Of a stretch of DNA of 64,000 nt, positions 18,194-27,918 are shown in pieces (the stretch's first letter is position 1; the number at the start of each line of letters is the position of its first letter). The notes beneath the pieces are model-generated. The model worked only from the letters and a program-made list of their open reading frames with translations. It did not search any database and had not been told where the DNA came from. The translations under genes and the position numbers were made by a program. The stretch lies in NCBI GenBank assembly GCA_963848195.1, contig CAWKCY010000016.1:248001-312000 (forward strand), read 5' to 3'. The DNA comes from CAVQBP01 sp963848195. Its GTDB lineage: Bacteria; Bacteroidota; Ignavibacteria; Ignavibacteriales; Ignavibacteriaceae.

Positions 18194-18965
18194 ATTTCAT
18201 CATAGAAAGATCATTTCGGGGATGACCATTTATGTGAGTAAAGTTTCTAAGAGTTTTTATCATTTTATCCCAGAGCATATCTCCGTCTTTACCTAATTTT
18301 TCATTAACCATATTGTTGGTCTGGTAGAAATCAAGAGCATCTTTTGCATCGGTAGTAACAACGATTAGATCATTATCAAAACCGAATTCAGGTATCCAGA
18401 CACTATACCCCATATCGATATTATCTTTTTCATTTAATTCTTTGTATTGTCTAGCTAAATCAAAGAACTCTTTTCGTTTTTCGGGGATTACATAGAAATA
18501 GTCGAAGTGGATAAATTTAACTTCATCCGGTTTTATACGGGGATTTTTAGGCATATAAGAATATTTTCCGGAATGAGTGACTACAGCATCCTTAGAATAT
18601 TCAACGGCGGCAGAATTTTCTACCATCGCATTTGACCATTTATCTTTCCCTACTTTTTCAGATGCGGAACCAAAGTTTTTATAAATCGTATCGATATCGG
18701 CATAGGATGAAATAGGAATCAGAAAATAAAAGAGGTTGTCATCCTGTTCAGATACATTTATCTCAACGTTTAGTCCTCCTTCTTTGAACATATTTATAAT
18801 ATCCTTATTAGTTTTTTCATACTGATCCAGCATGCTTATTTTTGCTTTTTCCTCATGAACCCAAAAGAGCTGATCTTTCGGCTGCTCCTGAGCATTTGCT
18901 GAAAGCGTGCTAAATAAAAAAGTTAACAAAAGACATAACGAATAGGCCGGATGGAACTTTTTCAT
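18192..18965 (-). CDS. Secreted protein of unknown function
   Basis: The start at 18965 (MKKFHPAYSLCLLLTFLFS) is chosen because GGAGGG lies just before it and a signal peptide begins there; the frame runs 50 codons further upstream without these marks. The mature part (from about residue 25, AQEQPKDQ) has 230 residues in two halves that look alike: each has a strand-rich segment (FYFLIPISSYADIDTIYKNF versus LIVVTTDAKDALDFYQTN) of ferredoxin-like alpha/beta type. That suggests a duplicated stress-response or ABM-like fold, which is a guess. It converges on glgP. Confidence 0.72.
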   Translation of the reverse strand: MKKFHPAYSLCLLLTFLFSTLSANAQEQPKDQLFWVHEEKAKISMLDQYEKTNKDIINMFKEGGLNVEINVSEQDDNLFYFLIPISSYADIDTIYKNFGSASEKVGKDKWSNAMVENSAAVEYSKDAVVTHSGKYSYMPKNPRIKPDEVKFIHFDYFYVIPEKRKEFFDLARQYKELNEKDNIDMGYSVWIPEFGFDNDLIVVTTDAKDALDFYQTNNMVNEKLGKDGDMLWDKMIKTLRNFTHINGHPRNDLSMMK

Positions 18966-19209
18966 AGATACCCTCCAAAGTGAATGTTGATGTGGAAAAA
19001 TATTTATAATACGGGAACGTTCTGTGGAATTGAGGGTAAAGTTAAGGAAGAAAATTATTAATAACAATAAGGGTTGGTGGTGGTTGGTTGTAGGTTGTGG
19101 GTAGTGGGCACACAAATGTCAAATATTGTTTTGAATAGGATTCAGGGGGATGATTCTATATCAAGTGTAAAATGGTATAAAATAATTCCGGAATTGGTCC
19201 GGAATTATT

Positions 19210-19407
19210 TTATTTATTTGTACTCAATTTGAATGCAGCATATAAGGGACAAAACCCTAAAAGACTGGTCGATAAAAAAACTACAGCGAATATACCCAAA
19301 ACTATAGCCAGCCAGCCGAATATTACATTTGTAAAAATTAATACAGCAAAAAGAACTACTAATAAAATTCTAATTACCTTATCTGCAGAGCCTATATTTT
19401 TTTTCAT
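19210..19407 (-). CDS. YgaP-type two-helix membrane protein (DUF2892)
   Basis: The 65 residues comprise a basic N-terminus with MKKNIGSADKVIRI, two membrane helices (about 12-28 and 31-50) and the family tail GFCPLYAAFKLST. In larger relatives this domain is attached to a rhodanese; here it stands alone and its role is unknown. AAAGGT precedes the ATG. The overlapping plus-strand frame is its shadow. Confidence 0.88.
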   Translation of the reverse strand: MKKNIGSADKVIRILLVVLFAVLIFTNVIFGWLAIVLGIFAVVFLSTSLLGFCPLYAAFKLSTNK

Positions 19408-19542
19408 AATAATATACCTTTAATTTTTTATAGATGTTAGATTAGGAATGGTTAAAAAGGATTCATGGGTTAAGTAATTGTTGAATTGTTAGCCGGAATG
19501 ATGGTTTTGGGATAAAACCCTCTCTAATCTTTTCCCAATCTT

Positions 19543-19559
19543 GCGAAACGGAGTTTCGC
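19543..19559. repeat. Palindrome GCGAAACGGAGTTTCGC, copy 2
   Basis: The same 17 bases as at 2398-2414, here followed by GTTACA. They lie 48 bp beyond the end of the minus-strand protease operon. Confidence 0.6.
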
Positions 19560-19606
19560 GTTACAGTATAATGAATGCGGATGTGGATGAACATTTAGGT
19601 TAAGAG

Positions 19607-22438
19607 TTATTTTACTAAAATCATTTTTCTTGCTTTTTTGAATGTTCCTTTGCTATAAGTTGCTTCAATAGAATAGAAATAAACGCCGCTGGATAAGTCA
19701 GATGCATTAAAATTGATTTCGTGAACGCCTGCATTTTGTCTGCCGGTAAATAAGTCTTTAACTTTTCTTCCCAGTGCATCATACAAAAGCAGTTTTACTG
19801 AGCTGACTTCTGTTAAGGAATATTTAATTATAGTGGAAGGGTTAAAGGGGTTCGGATAGTTTTGAAATAAATTAAAAGATAGCGGAAGACTTTCAGGTGA
19901 TTCTATAGAAGTTAAAAGTTTAGAGTTAGTGGGGAAAAATATATTATCCAGCCAAATTCCATTGGTAGTATTTGATGAAACTTCAGTGCCGTGATAAATC
20001 CACATTAAGGTGTGTATACCTGCAGGAACAGGGTGGGTTACAAAGGTCCAGTCGTTATATTGAGAATAGAAACCATATGCAGTACTATCAATAAGGAACA
20101 CCATGATGCCGGTAGATGTATTGGATTTAACTGCAAATGCTATAATACTATCAGAAGGTAAATCAATAGTCATTTCTAATGTTGATGACCCAAAGTTTCC
20201 CGGCTGCAGGGAAAAATTTCCTGTTTGAGCTGTTTTATTTGTTATAGTCCATGGAGCATCTCCATAAGTCTTCCAATTAAAAAGATCATTTAGATTATTA
20301 TGTTCAAAAGTCTCAGTAAATTTATCAGCAACAACTGCATAAGATGTAGCTGCAGGCTTTAGATTTCTTATAGAACCAGTGGAATCATTGAGAGTAACAT
20401 CAAGGTTTAGTGAGTAAAAGCCTCTTTGTAAAGGAGTTAAACTTGCATCTGCACCATTAGGCATGAACTGAGCTGCGTTAGGGTTTGGTGAATTTAGAAT
20501 CCATGAAAAGTCTGTAGAGAAATGACCAACAGAAGGAGCGGAAAGGCTTGCAGAAAAATTAACCTTTTCATTGATTTTTGCATCTACTGATTTAGGTTCA
20601 ATATCGGCGACAAAAAGCTGATCGGGAATATAGGAGGATGAAGCGGAGTCATTAAGATTGTACAACATTTTAGGAAAGTCAAACGTCTGGCTAATGTCTA
20701 CGCCGGCATTAATTAATAATGAGTCAGCAGCCGAATCAAAAGGAGCAGCATTATCGGTAATTTTCCATATTGCTTCCTGGGCAAAAGAGTAATCAAATAA
20801 ATTACAGTAATACCCAAGAGAATCTATATAGTGAAGGAGTTTAAGAAGAGGCGGAGCTGATTTTATCCCATTCCATGTATTAAGGGGAGGGGCCACAGCT
20901 AGTTTCATGGCAGGATCGGGAGGCAGTGCGAAGTGATCAATACAAGCAGCATATATACCATTTAAAGTTTCTGATTCACCTAATTTTAGAAATAAATCTC
21001 CAAGATGCGTTACCGTAAAATTCTGAAACAGATTATCGGTATTTATTAATATATCGCCGGGATTAATATTTATAATCAAACCTGCTTGAGCAGCGATTTT
21101 ATCAATATCTGACTGCAATGGAGGCTTGTCTATATCTCCCATTAAATCATCTATATGATTATCAACAGCAATTCCAATCAGACTTGCTTTTTCAATAATT
21201 TTTTTATCATAATTTATATCGTCTTTAGGATGCCTAGAATGAAATAAGTTCAAGAAATCATCACTATTCAAAGTTGTACCATCCTTTGAATTTTTCCAGC
21301 TTCCATCAGGCTGCTTACTCCAATCGGTATATTGATCAGCAAGACCTAATAAATGTCCCACTTCATGACCAAATACACCGGGCCGATTATCGGAGGGGAA
21401 CCATTTTCCTCCGGTGGTAATATCTGCATTTGGAGTTCCAACGCTATTGCAATAAGACCTTCCATCTCCGCAAGCGAGTTCAATATCATCAAAGCCTGGA
21501 GTACCGGGAGGTGCAGCAGCACCGGGATGGGAAACGACACTTATATCCATTTGAATTTTTTTCCCATTACTTGTCATAACCCCATTCCATTTGTTATAAA
21601 TATCTTTGACAACCTTTAATTCATTTGCATCATTGTCACAAGCTCCATAAAATTCAAGGTGCAGCTTAATGTCAACAGTCTTACTTGACGGAGTAAAATC
21701 AGGAGAATAATCACCTGTAATAGAGACATCATCACCATAATAACCATCGCCTTTAGCCTGAAGAGAAGCGGTTCCATTCATAACGGCTTCAAAGAGGGAC
21801 TCTTCGTAGCCTATTTCAACAGGAGGATGAGGAACCGGTATAGTTTCTTGTGCCGAATTAACAGAATTATTTTTCGTAAGTAAACCAGCGAGACTCGCTT
21901 TCGAAAGATTTTTTTTATCAATTGAAAAAGAAGACCCAAAAGTTGAATTACAAGGGTCTTGCGGAATAATGTTTAGCTTCTCAGGCGGAGTATAATCTAA
22001 ATTATATTCCGCAGGAACATTTGCATTTATAGCAGTAATTATATTCTGAATTTCCTGTTGTTTAATGTTTTTAATAAGGATCTGTTTAGTTATTCCATTT
22101 GCCGTTATTGTGAATATAGCATGCGAACCATCCTGGACGGAATCATCCAGGTAGGAATTGTTTAACGAAAAGAAATTAGTATTTTGAACTGCCTGCCAGA
22201 TTTGCTGTAAATTTGCGGTACTTATATTGAAAGTTGTATCGATTAAAATTTGCGGTGGTTCTCCGTTTATTTTAACATATTCGGCAGTTCCATCTGCAAG
22301 GAGTGTAATTGATTCGGAAACCGACCATGGAGCAGTACCGCCTGTTGTGGCCACAAGCTTGAAATCAGCAGGGGGATTTTGAGCATAGATGATTTCGGCT
22401 ATAAACAAGATAAAAAATAAAAGTTTATAAAAAGTCAT
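19607..22438 (-). CDS. Secreted metzincin-like metalloprotease with type IX sorting domain
   Basis: The 943 residues begin with a signal peptide (MTFYKLLFFILFIAEIIYA). Residues about 25-145 form a strand-rich domain. A protease-like core contains HEVGHLLGLADQY at 358-370, which is HExxHxxGxxD, the zinc motif of metzincins with Asp as third ligand. A PKD/Ig-like segment (about 655-715) and a lectin/jelly-roll-like segment (about 730-850) follow. The end (about 860-943) carries NYPNPFNPST and KARKMILVK, the C-terminal domain recognised by type IX secretion. The protein should be exported and attached to or released from the cell surface. It is the last gene of a three-gene operon, 22 bases after its neighbour. 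Substrate is unknown. Confidence 0.85.
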   Translation of the reverse strand: MTFYKLLFFILFIAEIIYAQNPPADFKLVATTGGTAPWSVSESITLLADGTAEYVKINGEPPQILIDTTFNISTANLQQIWQAVQNTNFFSLNNSYLDDSVQDGSHAIFTITANGITKQILIKNIKQQEIQNIITAINANVPAEYNLDYTPPEKLNIIPQDPCNSTFGSSFSIDKKNLSKASLAGLLTKNNSVNSAQETIPVPHPPVEIGYEESLFEAVMNGTASLQAKGDGYYGDDVSITGDYSPDFTPSSKTVDIKLHLEFYGACDNDANELKVVKDIYNKWNGVMTSNGKKIQMDISVVSHPGAAAPPGTPGFDDIELACGDGRSYCNSVGTPNADITTGGKWFPSDNRPGVFGHEVGHLLGLADQYTDWSKQPDGSWKNSKDGTTLNSDDFLNLFHSRHPKDDINYDKKIIEKASLIGIAVDNHIDDLMGDIDKPPLQSDIDKIAAQAGLIININPGDILINTDNLFQNFTVTHLGDLFLKLGESETLNGIYAACIDHFALPPDPAMKLAVAPPLNTWNGIKSAPPLLKLLHYIDSLGYYCNLFDYSFAQEAIWKITDNAAPFDSAADSLLINAGVDISQTFDFPKMLYNLNDSASSSYIPDQLFVADIEPKSVDAKINEKVNFSASLSAPSVGHFSTDFSWILNSPNPNAAQFMPNGADASLTPLQRGFYSLNLDVTLNDSTGSIRNLKPAATSYAVVADKFTETFEHNNLNDLFNWKTYGDAPWTITNKTAQTGNFSLQPGNFGSSTLEMTIDLPSDSIIAFAVKSNTSTGIMVFLIDSTAYGFYSQYNDWTFVTHPVPAGIHTLMWIYHGTEVSSNTTNGIWLDNIFFPTNSKLLTSIESPESLPLSFNLFQNYPNPFNPSTIIKYSLTEVSSVKLLLYDALGRKVKDLFTGRQNAGVHEINFNASDLSSGVYFYSIEATYSKGTFKKARKMILVK

Positions 22439-22460
22439 ATCATTTTCCGCGTTATTATAC

Positions 22461-24140
22461 TTATTTATTCGTTTTGAATTTATTTAATTCAGGCAACGCA
22501 GCCGGTTTAACATAATTAATAGTTTCATCTTTGGGCTGCCCAAATAATTCAGGCAATAAATATTTACCACGTTCATTAGCAGCTTTTTCCTGTTCTACGA
22601 TCATTGGATTTACTTTTGCATATGCGTCATTACGTACTCCAGTCACCTGCCAGGAAACTTCCACATTAGGTTTATCGGTTTTTATTATGAAACGGTTATT
22701 CTGAATTTTAGAATCTATAATAGCTTGAGCAAACTGACCAATTACAGTTAATTGATAACAGTAGTCTTTATTTAGGGCTTGAAAATATGAAGGGAGGTCT
22801 ACAATTGCGGAACCATTTGCATTGGTTGTTACCACACCATCATAGATATTTTTCATCTCAGGAGATTCAACAGAAGAATGCATTAAATATTTATTAGCAG
22901 GATCCAGAGGATGATCAATCTTTAACCTAACATTATTGTAGGTGAGAGTACCACCAACTATATCGACATTACCATAGAAACGTCCTGCATAATCACCATT
23001 AAGAGCCTCTCCTTCTATAGCAATTCCGCCAGCACCAGTAAAGCCCCACACACCGATATTATCTAACGATTTTCCGTTGGAAACCCCAAAAACACCTGCA
23101 GTGCCCGAGTTAGAGTAATAACCTAAGATCCCGTAATTACCGGAATTATTATTTTGACCTACTACACCATAATCATTAGAAGCCAGGGCACCGAACGTTC
23201 GATCTACTGCGGCACTTGAATTATATGCTTCAAGAGCATAGCTTACCGGATTGTAAGTTCGTGCACGAATACCTGATGCATTATTGCTTTGTCCAGATAC
23301 GCCAACAGAATTGTCGCTACCACCATATATTCCATTGTTGTCGATGCTTGCACCCAAAACTCCTACACCTTTCGGGCTATGACCATAAACACCATAAGAA
23401 TTATTACTTTCACCGTAAATGCCAACCCCTTCAGATTTACCATATATACCATAACCATAACCGGAGTTTGCTGCTGATATCAGATAATCATCTGATGAAC
23501 CGCTAAGTTTGAAAGGTATCTGGACATTTATATTTGTTGCCGGTCCATTAGGATTAGTAATATTTAAAGTACTATCGGAATTATTAATACTTTGTATCCC
23601 AGTATTATTTCCTCCACTACTTGAGATAGTTATTTCATTACCATTTGTATTTATTGATGTACCGCCACTCCCTTTTAAAGATACATCATCTTTTATCCCG
23701 TTGATACTTTTAACTACTTTACCAACACCTACAGCAAAATCATTTGCATATTTAGCCGTATCTGAATTTATGGAAGATATACTGTAACCGACGGAAGTAA
23801 GAGCTATTCTTGGAGATAATTCAGTTTCATTTTCTATTTGAATACTAAGCCAGTAGGGTTTATCAAATGTTATATCGCTGCCGAAAGGAGATTGATCCCC
23901 TAGATTTGTGCTAAAAAGACCTTTCTTTACAAATAATTTTTTAGATTCGCTCCAAAGGGCACTTCCATTATTTATAGATTCATATAAACGAAAGGTAAAA
24001 TTATATTCTCCATTTGGTTTAACATTTCCAATTGTATCGGTTAATATTCCTTGATAAGAGATCTGCTTCGGTATTTGAGAGAACGCTGCGGTTGAAATCA
24101 TGATAATTAAGAGCAAAAATGAAACAAAAAAGTTTCTCAT
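22461..24140 (-). CDS. Exported repeat protein with YGIYG/GVYG beta-helix-like repeats
   Basis: The 559 residues have a signal peptide (MRNFFVSFLLLIIMISTAAFS) and an opening domain (ISYQGILTD). The middle (about 210-390) has Gly/Asn-rich repeats of roughly 15-20 residues such as GYGIYGKSEGVGIYGESNNS, which look like turns of a beta helix as in tail fibres and adhesins. The conserved end (about 390-510; VRLKIDHPLDPANKYLMHSS, then DLPSYFQALNKDYCYQLT) occurs in such proteins of Bacteroidota and Planctomycetes. It has no type IX sorting domain of its own. It sits between two genes that do, with gaps of 22 and 30 bases. Confidence 0.75.
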   Translation of the reverse strand: MRNFFVSFLLLIIMISTAAFSQIPKQISYQGILTDTIGNVKPNGEYNFTFRLYESINNGSALWSESKKLFVKKGLFSTNLGDQSPFGSDITFDKPYWLSIQIENETELSPRIALTSVGYSISSINSDTAKYANDFAVGVGKVVKSINGIKDDVSLKGSGGTSINTNGNEITISSSGGNNTGIQSINNSDSTLNITNPNGPATNINVQIPFKLSGSSDDYLISAANSGYGYGIYGKSEGVGIYGESNNSYGVYGHSPKGVGVLGASIDNNGIYGGSDNSVGVSGQSNNASGIRARTYNPVSYALEAYNSSAAVDRTFGALASNDYGVVGQNNNSGNYGILGYYSNSGTAGVFGVSNGKSLDNIGVWGFTGAGGIAIEGEALNGDYAGRFYGNVDIVGGTLTYNNVRLKIDHPLDPANKYLMHSSVESPEMKNIYDGVVTTNANGSAIVDLPSYFQALNKDYCYQLTVIGQFAQAIIDSKIQNNRFIIKTDKPNVEVSWQVTGVRNDAYAKVNPMIVEQEKAANERGKYLLPELFGQPKDETINYVKPAALPELNKFKTNK

Positions 24141-24170
24141 ATATTCCTCTCTTCAATGGTTTTAAAACTT

Positions 24171-24776
24171 TTACTTTAATAAAATCATTTTCTTAAAACT
24201 TGTGAATTTATTATTATCAATACCCAAGGCATTAAGACTGTAAAAGTAAATTCCACTGCTGACTTTTGTATTAAACTCATTTTCCCCGTTCCATTGAATG
24301 ATAATATTGCCAGCAGGTCGAATTTCATCGAGTAAAGTTTTAACTTTTCTACCGAGCAAATCATAAATAACAACTTTGATGTTACTTTGAACGGGGAGTG
24401 AAAACTTAATATTTGTTGAAGGATTAAAGGGGTTTGGATAATTCTGATATAATTCAAAGGAAGAAGGGTTGTTTAACATTTCATTATTTTTCCCAGTTAT
24501 AATTAAGGCAAAGAGAGTATTTGAGAAAAAGCCGCTAGAAATAATGCTGCCTGTATTAGCACTATTACCTATCAACTGATCGCCCACAATTGATTTTAAT
24601 TTAGAATTGGATGATACTGATTCGCCAAATCCAGGTGAGAAAGAAGACCATGGAACATGGATGTTTTGTGCCGATTGCGGTAAAGTAAAAAGAAGAAAAA
24701 TAAGAATTATTTTAAGTATAGAACGGTTAAGGGCATAGATAATATTAGGCGGGCAAATTAAGCTAATATTACTCAT
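24171..24776 (-). CDS. Small secreted protein with type IX sorting domain
   Basis: The 201 residues have a hydrophobic leader (ILKIILIFLLFTLPQSA). The true start may be an in-frame Met or other codon nearer the leader than the ATG at 24776. A short mature segment (about 40-95) contains PWSSFSPGFGESVSSNSKL and a GDQLIGNSANTGSIISSGF repeat-like stretch seen in other exported Ignavibacteria proteins. The last 85 residues are the sorting domain (YQNYPNPFNPSTNIKFSLP, then FKKMILLK). It is the first gene of the operon with the repeat protein and the protease. The function of the short mature part is unknown. Confidence 0.75.
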   Translation of the reverse strand: MSNISLICPPNIIYALNRSILKIILIFLLFTLPQSAQNIHVPWSSFSPGFGESVSSNSKLKSIVGDQLIGNSANTGSIISSGFFSNTLFALIITGKNNEMLNNPSSFELYQNYPNPFNPSTNIKFSLPVQSNIKVVIYDLLGRKVKTLLDEIRPAGNIIIQWNGENEFNTKVSSGIYFYSLNALGIDNNKFTSFKKMILLK

Positions 24777-25170
24777 ATACAGGTTTCAGTTTTTTTGTTC
24801 ATAAATTCTTGTATAAAAGAAAGAATACTAATTAGCAATACCGAAAAATGCAGATGGTTTCTATCCACCAGGCATCAATAGTAGTTTTGGTAGAATATTA
24901 AAAGGTAGGAATTCCTTACCATTCTTTTTCAAAACTACAGTGAATATTTAGAACATTTATAGGATAAAAAAACGAACACTGTAAAGTACTAAGTGAAACA
25001 AACCAAAGGAATGACTTAAAAAAAACAAAAAAATAGGAAGACAGATGCATAATACAAAATTTCACTAATTGTGTGGAATAAAGAGGCGATTAGTTGTGTT
25101 TATAATCACAATTGAATTGGCTGGAAAGAAGTAAATAAAGTAACAAAGAAATTAAAGTAAGGAACTTATC
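24777..25170. other. Divergent intergenic region, 394 bp
   Basis: No gene is visible between the minus-strand secreted operon and the plus-strand DUF1579-like gene. The region is AT-rich and holds one CRP/FNR-like palindrome near its right end (annotated separately). Confidence 0.5.
25094..25111. promoter_or_regulatory. CRP/FNR-type palindrome TTGTGT-N6-TCACAA
   Basis: TTGTGT TTATAA TCACAA differs from the CRP/FNR-family core TGTGA-N6-TCACA at a single base, and its outer five bases per arm are fully symmetric. It lies 60 bp before the DUF1579-like gene, whose next neighbour is an adenylate cyclase. Confidence 0.45.
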
Positions 25171-25695
25171 ATGAAGATGATGTTTTTATTCCTTTTTACA
25201 CTTTTCACAGTTCAAATATTGGCACAAATGCCGGATTTTAAAAGGCCTGTGCAGGATTCAATGAGCCAGGTTTCGGTCATGGTTGGGAAATGGGAAGGTA
25301 AAGGATGGCAGATGAATCAAAGCGGTGAAAAAAATAATTCAAATATAACAGAGAACATTCAGTGGGAGCTAGATAGTACACTTATTTTGATGGAAGGTAT
25401 CGGCAAAAGAGATGACGGTACTATTGCTCATAAAGCTCTTGGTCTTTTATCATATAATCCATTTAATAACAAATATGAGTTTAATTCACATCTTGCAAGC
25501 GGATTGGAAGCCAATGCAAGTTTTGAAATAATAAAACCGAATGAAAAATTCAAGTGGTGGTTTAGCGATAACAGAGGAGGGACAATCCGTTATACTATTA
25601 CAATTGAGAATAATAAATGGAAAGAAGAAGGAGAATATTCACAAGACGGGAATCAGTGGAATAAATTTTTTGAGATGAACCTGGAGAAAAAGTAA
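25171..25695 (+). CDS. Exported DUF1579-like lipocalin-type protein
   Basis: The 174 residues have a signal peptide (MKMMFLFLFTLFTVQILA). The mature chain has the motif VGKWEGKGW followed by eight or more alternating strands (WELDSTLILMEGIGKRDDG), the layout of DUF1579 and related lipocalin-like barrels, which may bind small hydrophobic molecules. AAGGAA lies before the ATG. An adenylate cyclase gene follows after 123 bp. Similar WxGxW barrels recur in the lipoprotein at 47294. The ligand is unknown. Confidence 0.75.
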   Translation: MKMMFLFLFTLFTVQILAQMPDFKRPVQDSMSQVSVMVGKWEGKGWQMNQSGEKNNSNITENIQWELDSTLILMEGIGKRDDGTIAHKALGLLSYNPFNNKYEFNSHLASGLEANASFEIIKPNEKFKWWFSDNRGGTIRYTITIENNKWKEEGEYSQDGNQWNKFFEMNLEKK

Positions 25696-25818
25696 TAAAT
25701 GAACTTATCAACTATAGGATTCATATGAGATAATTTCTTAGAAATAGAGCTTTAGGAATGCAGGATTAGTAGATTTATTAGAATAATCTTCCCATTTTGT
25801 TTAAGTTTCTAAGTAAAA

Positions 25819-26871
25819 ATGTTTTTAACTAGAAACTATAAATTAAAGAACGTTACATACTTTTGGATAATTGGAATTATTGCAGGGGCTGCAATCGGTT
25901 TTCTATTACAGGAAATTGATAAAATTGATAATTTCCGTCCAACCTTCAACGGGTTGTTAATCGGGTTTTTTGTCGGGGCAGCAATCGGATTTTGTGAGGA
26001 GTTTCTATTTCTCGGCAGGTTCAGAAGCAAAACATATCTGTTTCTTTTATTATTCCGGAGTTTAGTTTATTCATTTGTCTTTGCCTTTTTTTTACTGTTT
26101 GTAAATTCTACAACGAAATTCCTGACAAAGAATTTAACAATTTCCGGTGCCCTTAACTCTGCTCTTTTCGAGGAAAATTATTTTCGCGATTTAATTATCA
26201 TCATTATAATTTCTTCTGTATTAATTGCACTTATACAGATAAGAAGGCTGCATAGGCCCGGTGACTTAATTAAATATGTAGCAGGGAAATATCACCGACC
26301 TGAAGAAGTTGACAGAATATTTCTTTTCATAGATTTGAAATCATCTACTTCAATTGCCGAAAAGCTTGGCAATCTGCGATATAGCGAATTTTTAATTGAT
26401 TACTTTGCAGACATGACCGATGCAATATTAATGTCGAAAGCCGAAGTATACCAGTATATAGGGGATGAAATAGTTCTTACATGGTCATTTACAGAAGGGA
26501 TTAAAGATGCAAGATGTATCCATTGCTTTTATGATATAAGAAATATAATTGAATTAAATAAAAATGGATATCTAAGGAAGTATGATGTCTACCCTGAGTT
26601 TAAAGCCGGGATGCATGCAGGTAATGTATCAGTTACCTGGATAGGGACTATAAAGAAAGAGATTGTTTATCACGGGGATGTATTAAATACAACAGCAAGA
26701 TTACAGGAAAAGTGTAAAGATTATTGTCAAGATTTTTTAGTTAGTGAGTATATGCTGAAAAGCCTTAGATTGCCAGAATATCTTAAAACAGAATATGTAG
26801 GAGAATATCAATTAAAGGGTAAAATGGAGAAGGTAAAAATATTCGGGCTTAAAGGGATTGTTGGGGAATGA
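25819..26871 (+). CDS. Membrane-anchored class III adenylate cyclase
   Basis: The 350 residues have four membrane helices (about 14-30, 44-60, 72-95 and 123-141) and then a cytoplasmic catalytic domain (about 160-345). Metal-binding Asp residues are at 172 (IDLKSST) and 216 (YIGDE). The substrate-binding Lys is in PEFKAGMHAG, and the transition-state pair Asn/Arg is in VLNTTARLQ. A Lys at the base-recognition position favours ATP over GTP, so cyclic AMP is the likely product. It converges on the SCO1-like gene with 64 bp between stops. A CRP-type site upstream of its neighbour fits a local cAMP circuit, which is an inference. Confidence 0.9.
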   Translation: MFLTRNYKLKNVTYFWIIGIIAGAAIGFLLQEIDKIDNFRPTFNGLLIGFFVGAAIGFCEEFLFLGRFRSKTYLFLLLFRSLVYSFVFAFFLLFVNSTTKFLTKNLTISGALNSALFEENYFRDLIIIIIISSVLIALIQIRRLHRPGDLIKYVAGKYHRPEEVDRIFLFIDLKSSTSIAEKLGNLRYSEFLIDYFADMTDAILMSKAEVYQYIGDEIVLTWSFTEGIKDARCIHCFYDIRNIIELNKNGYLRKYDVYPEFKAGMHAGNVSVTWIGTIKKEIVYHGDVLNTTARLQEKCKDYCQDFLVSEYMLKSLRLPEYLKTEYVGEYQLKGKMEKVKIFGLKGIVGE

Positions 26872-26935
26872 AGAGGAAATTACAGGATTACAAGATTGCA
26901 GAATTACCCCGTCTACACTTCGTTTCGACGGCAGG

Positions 26936-27715
26936 CTACCTAGCAATCTTTGCTTTTTTAATAATAATTATGACTGTAGTTAGAGTTAAAAGTCCAACTA
27001 TGAAAATGAGCAGCAATATATATGCATCCTTCCCTTTTGGAATAAAGGAAGCACAGGTTGCTAAAACATTTTCTATTGTAGATTTCACTACACCATTGGA
27101 AGCATCTTCTATCGATAATTCGAAAGCTGCGGGTAATATTTGAAAGTCCCCTTTTCTTGTATAATTAGGATTCATATAGCGAACAATTTTGCCAGTTTTG
27201 TCTACAAATACTAAAACGCCTTTGTGAATAAATCCTCCGTAAGATCTTTGAAACTCAAACCCGGCAGCACGGGTTAATTTATAAATACTGGTACTATCGC
27301 CTGTTAAGAATATCCAGGATGAATCAGGAATTTTTTTATTTACCAGACTCAGCATAGCATGTTTTTTTTCAGCGGCCATTTTGGGAGTTTCGTTTTGGTC
27401 TATACTAATGCTGATAATATTATAATCTTTACCGGGAATATATTTTACTTTTCCAATAACGCTAGAGAGTTCTACCATTAGAGGAGTACAGATACCGGAG
27501 CATCTATAGTAGCAAAAATCAAGGACGGTAGGTTTAGTGATCAGATCTTTTAATAAGACATGTTTCCCATGAGAATTCACAAATTGCAGGTTTAGGGGAA
27601 TATGTTCTCCAAGATGTCTGACAACTTTTGCGGAATTATAATCTGCATATGAAGAATTGATACATATAAATAAGGACAATAATGTAATGATAGAAAGGCT
27701 TTTTAAAGTTTTCAT
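26936..27715 (-). CDS. SCO1/SenC-like copper chaperone or thiol protein with C-terminal membrane anchor
   Basis: SCO1 proteins deliver copper to the CuA site of cytochrome oxidase or act as periplasmic thiol reductases. The thioredoxin-like domain has CYYRCSGICTPLM: the CxxxC pair binds copper, with an additional Cys four residues before it, and a His in GGFIHKG fits the third ligand. There is an N-terminal leader (MKTLKSLSIITLLSLFICINSSYA) and an unusual C-terminal helix (YILLLIFIVGLLTLTTVIIII) before KKAKIAR, so it may be anchored at that end. I prefer the Met at 27715 as start; an in-frame Met at 27736 adds seven hydrophobic residues. No oxidase genes are near. Confidence 0.85.
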   Translation of the reverse strand: MKTLKSLSIITLLSLFICINSSYADYNSAKVVRHLGEHIPLNLQFVNSHGKHVLLKDLITKPTVLDFCYYRCSGICTPLMVELSSVIGKVKYIPGKDYNIISISIDQNETPKMAAEKKHAMLSLVNKKIPDSSWIFLTGDSTSIYKLTRAAGFEFQRSYGGFIHKGVLVFVDKTGKIVRYMNPNYTRKGDFQILPAAFELSIEDASNGVVKSTIENVLATCASFIPKGKDAYILLLIFIVGLLTLTTVIIIIKKAKIAR

Positions 27716-27918
27716 TATGTATATAAAAATAAACAAATGAGATAAATTGTAAAATGAAATGAGTCAAAATTATGAGCAGCGGGATGCTATATTTAATTGA
27801 TTTATTTTTATCATTCCATCATAAATAAATTAGAATTTATTAAATCCTCTACAAGAATTTTGAGATTCGGAGGAAAAGCGGGTACAATAATTTGACCTCC
27901 ACAAGGTCAAATATATAT

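Noticed and set aside
26868..27143. Plus-strand frame of 91 codons overlapping the cyclase stop
   Set aside because: It lies almost wholly antisense to the SCO1-like gene and has no family signal.
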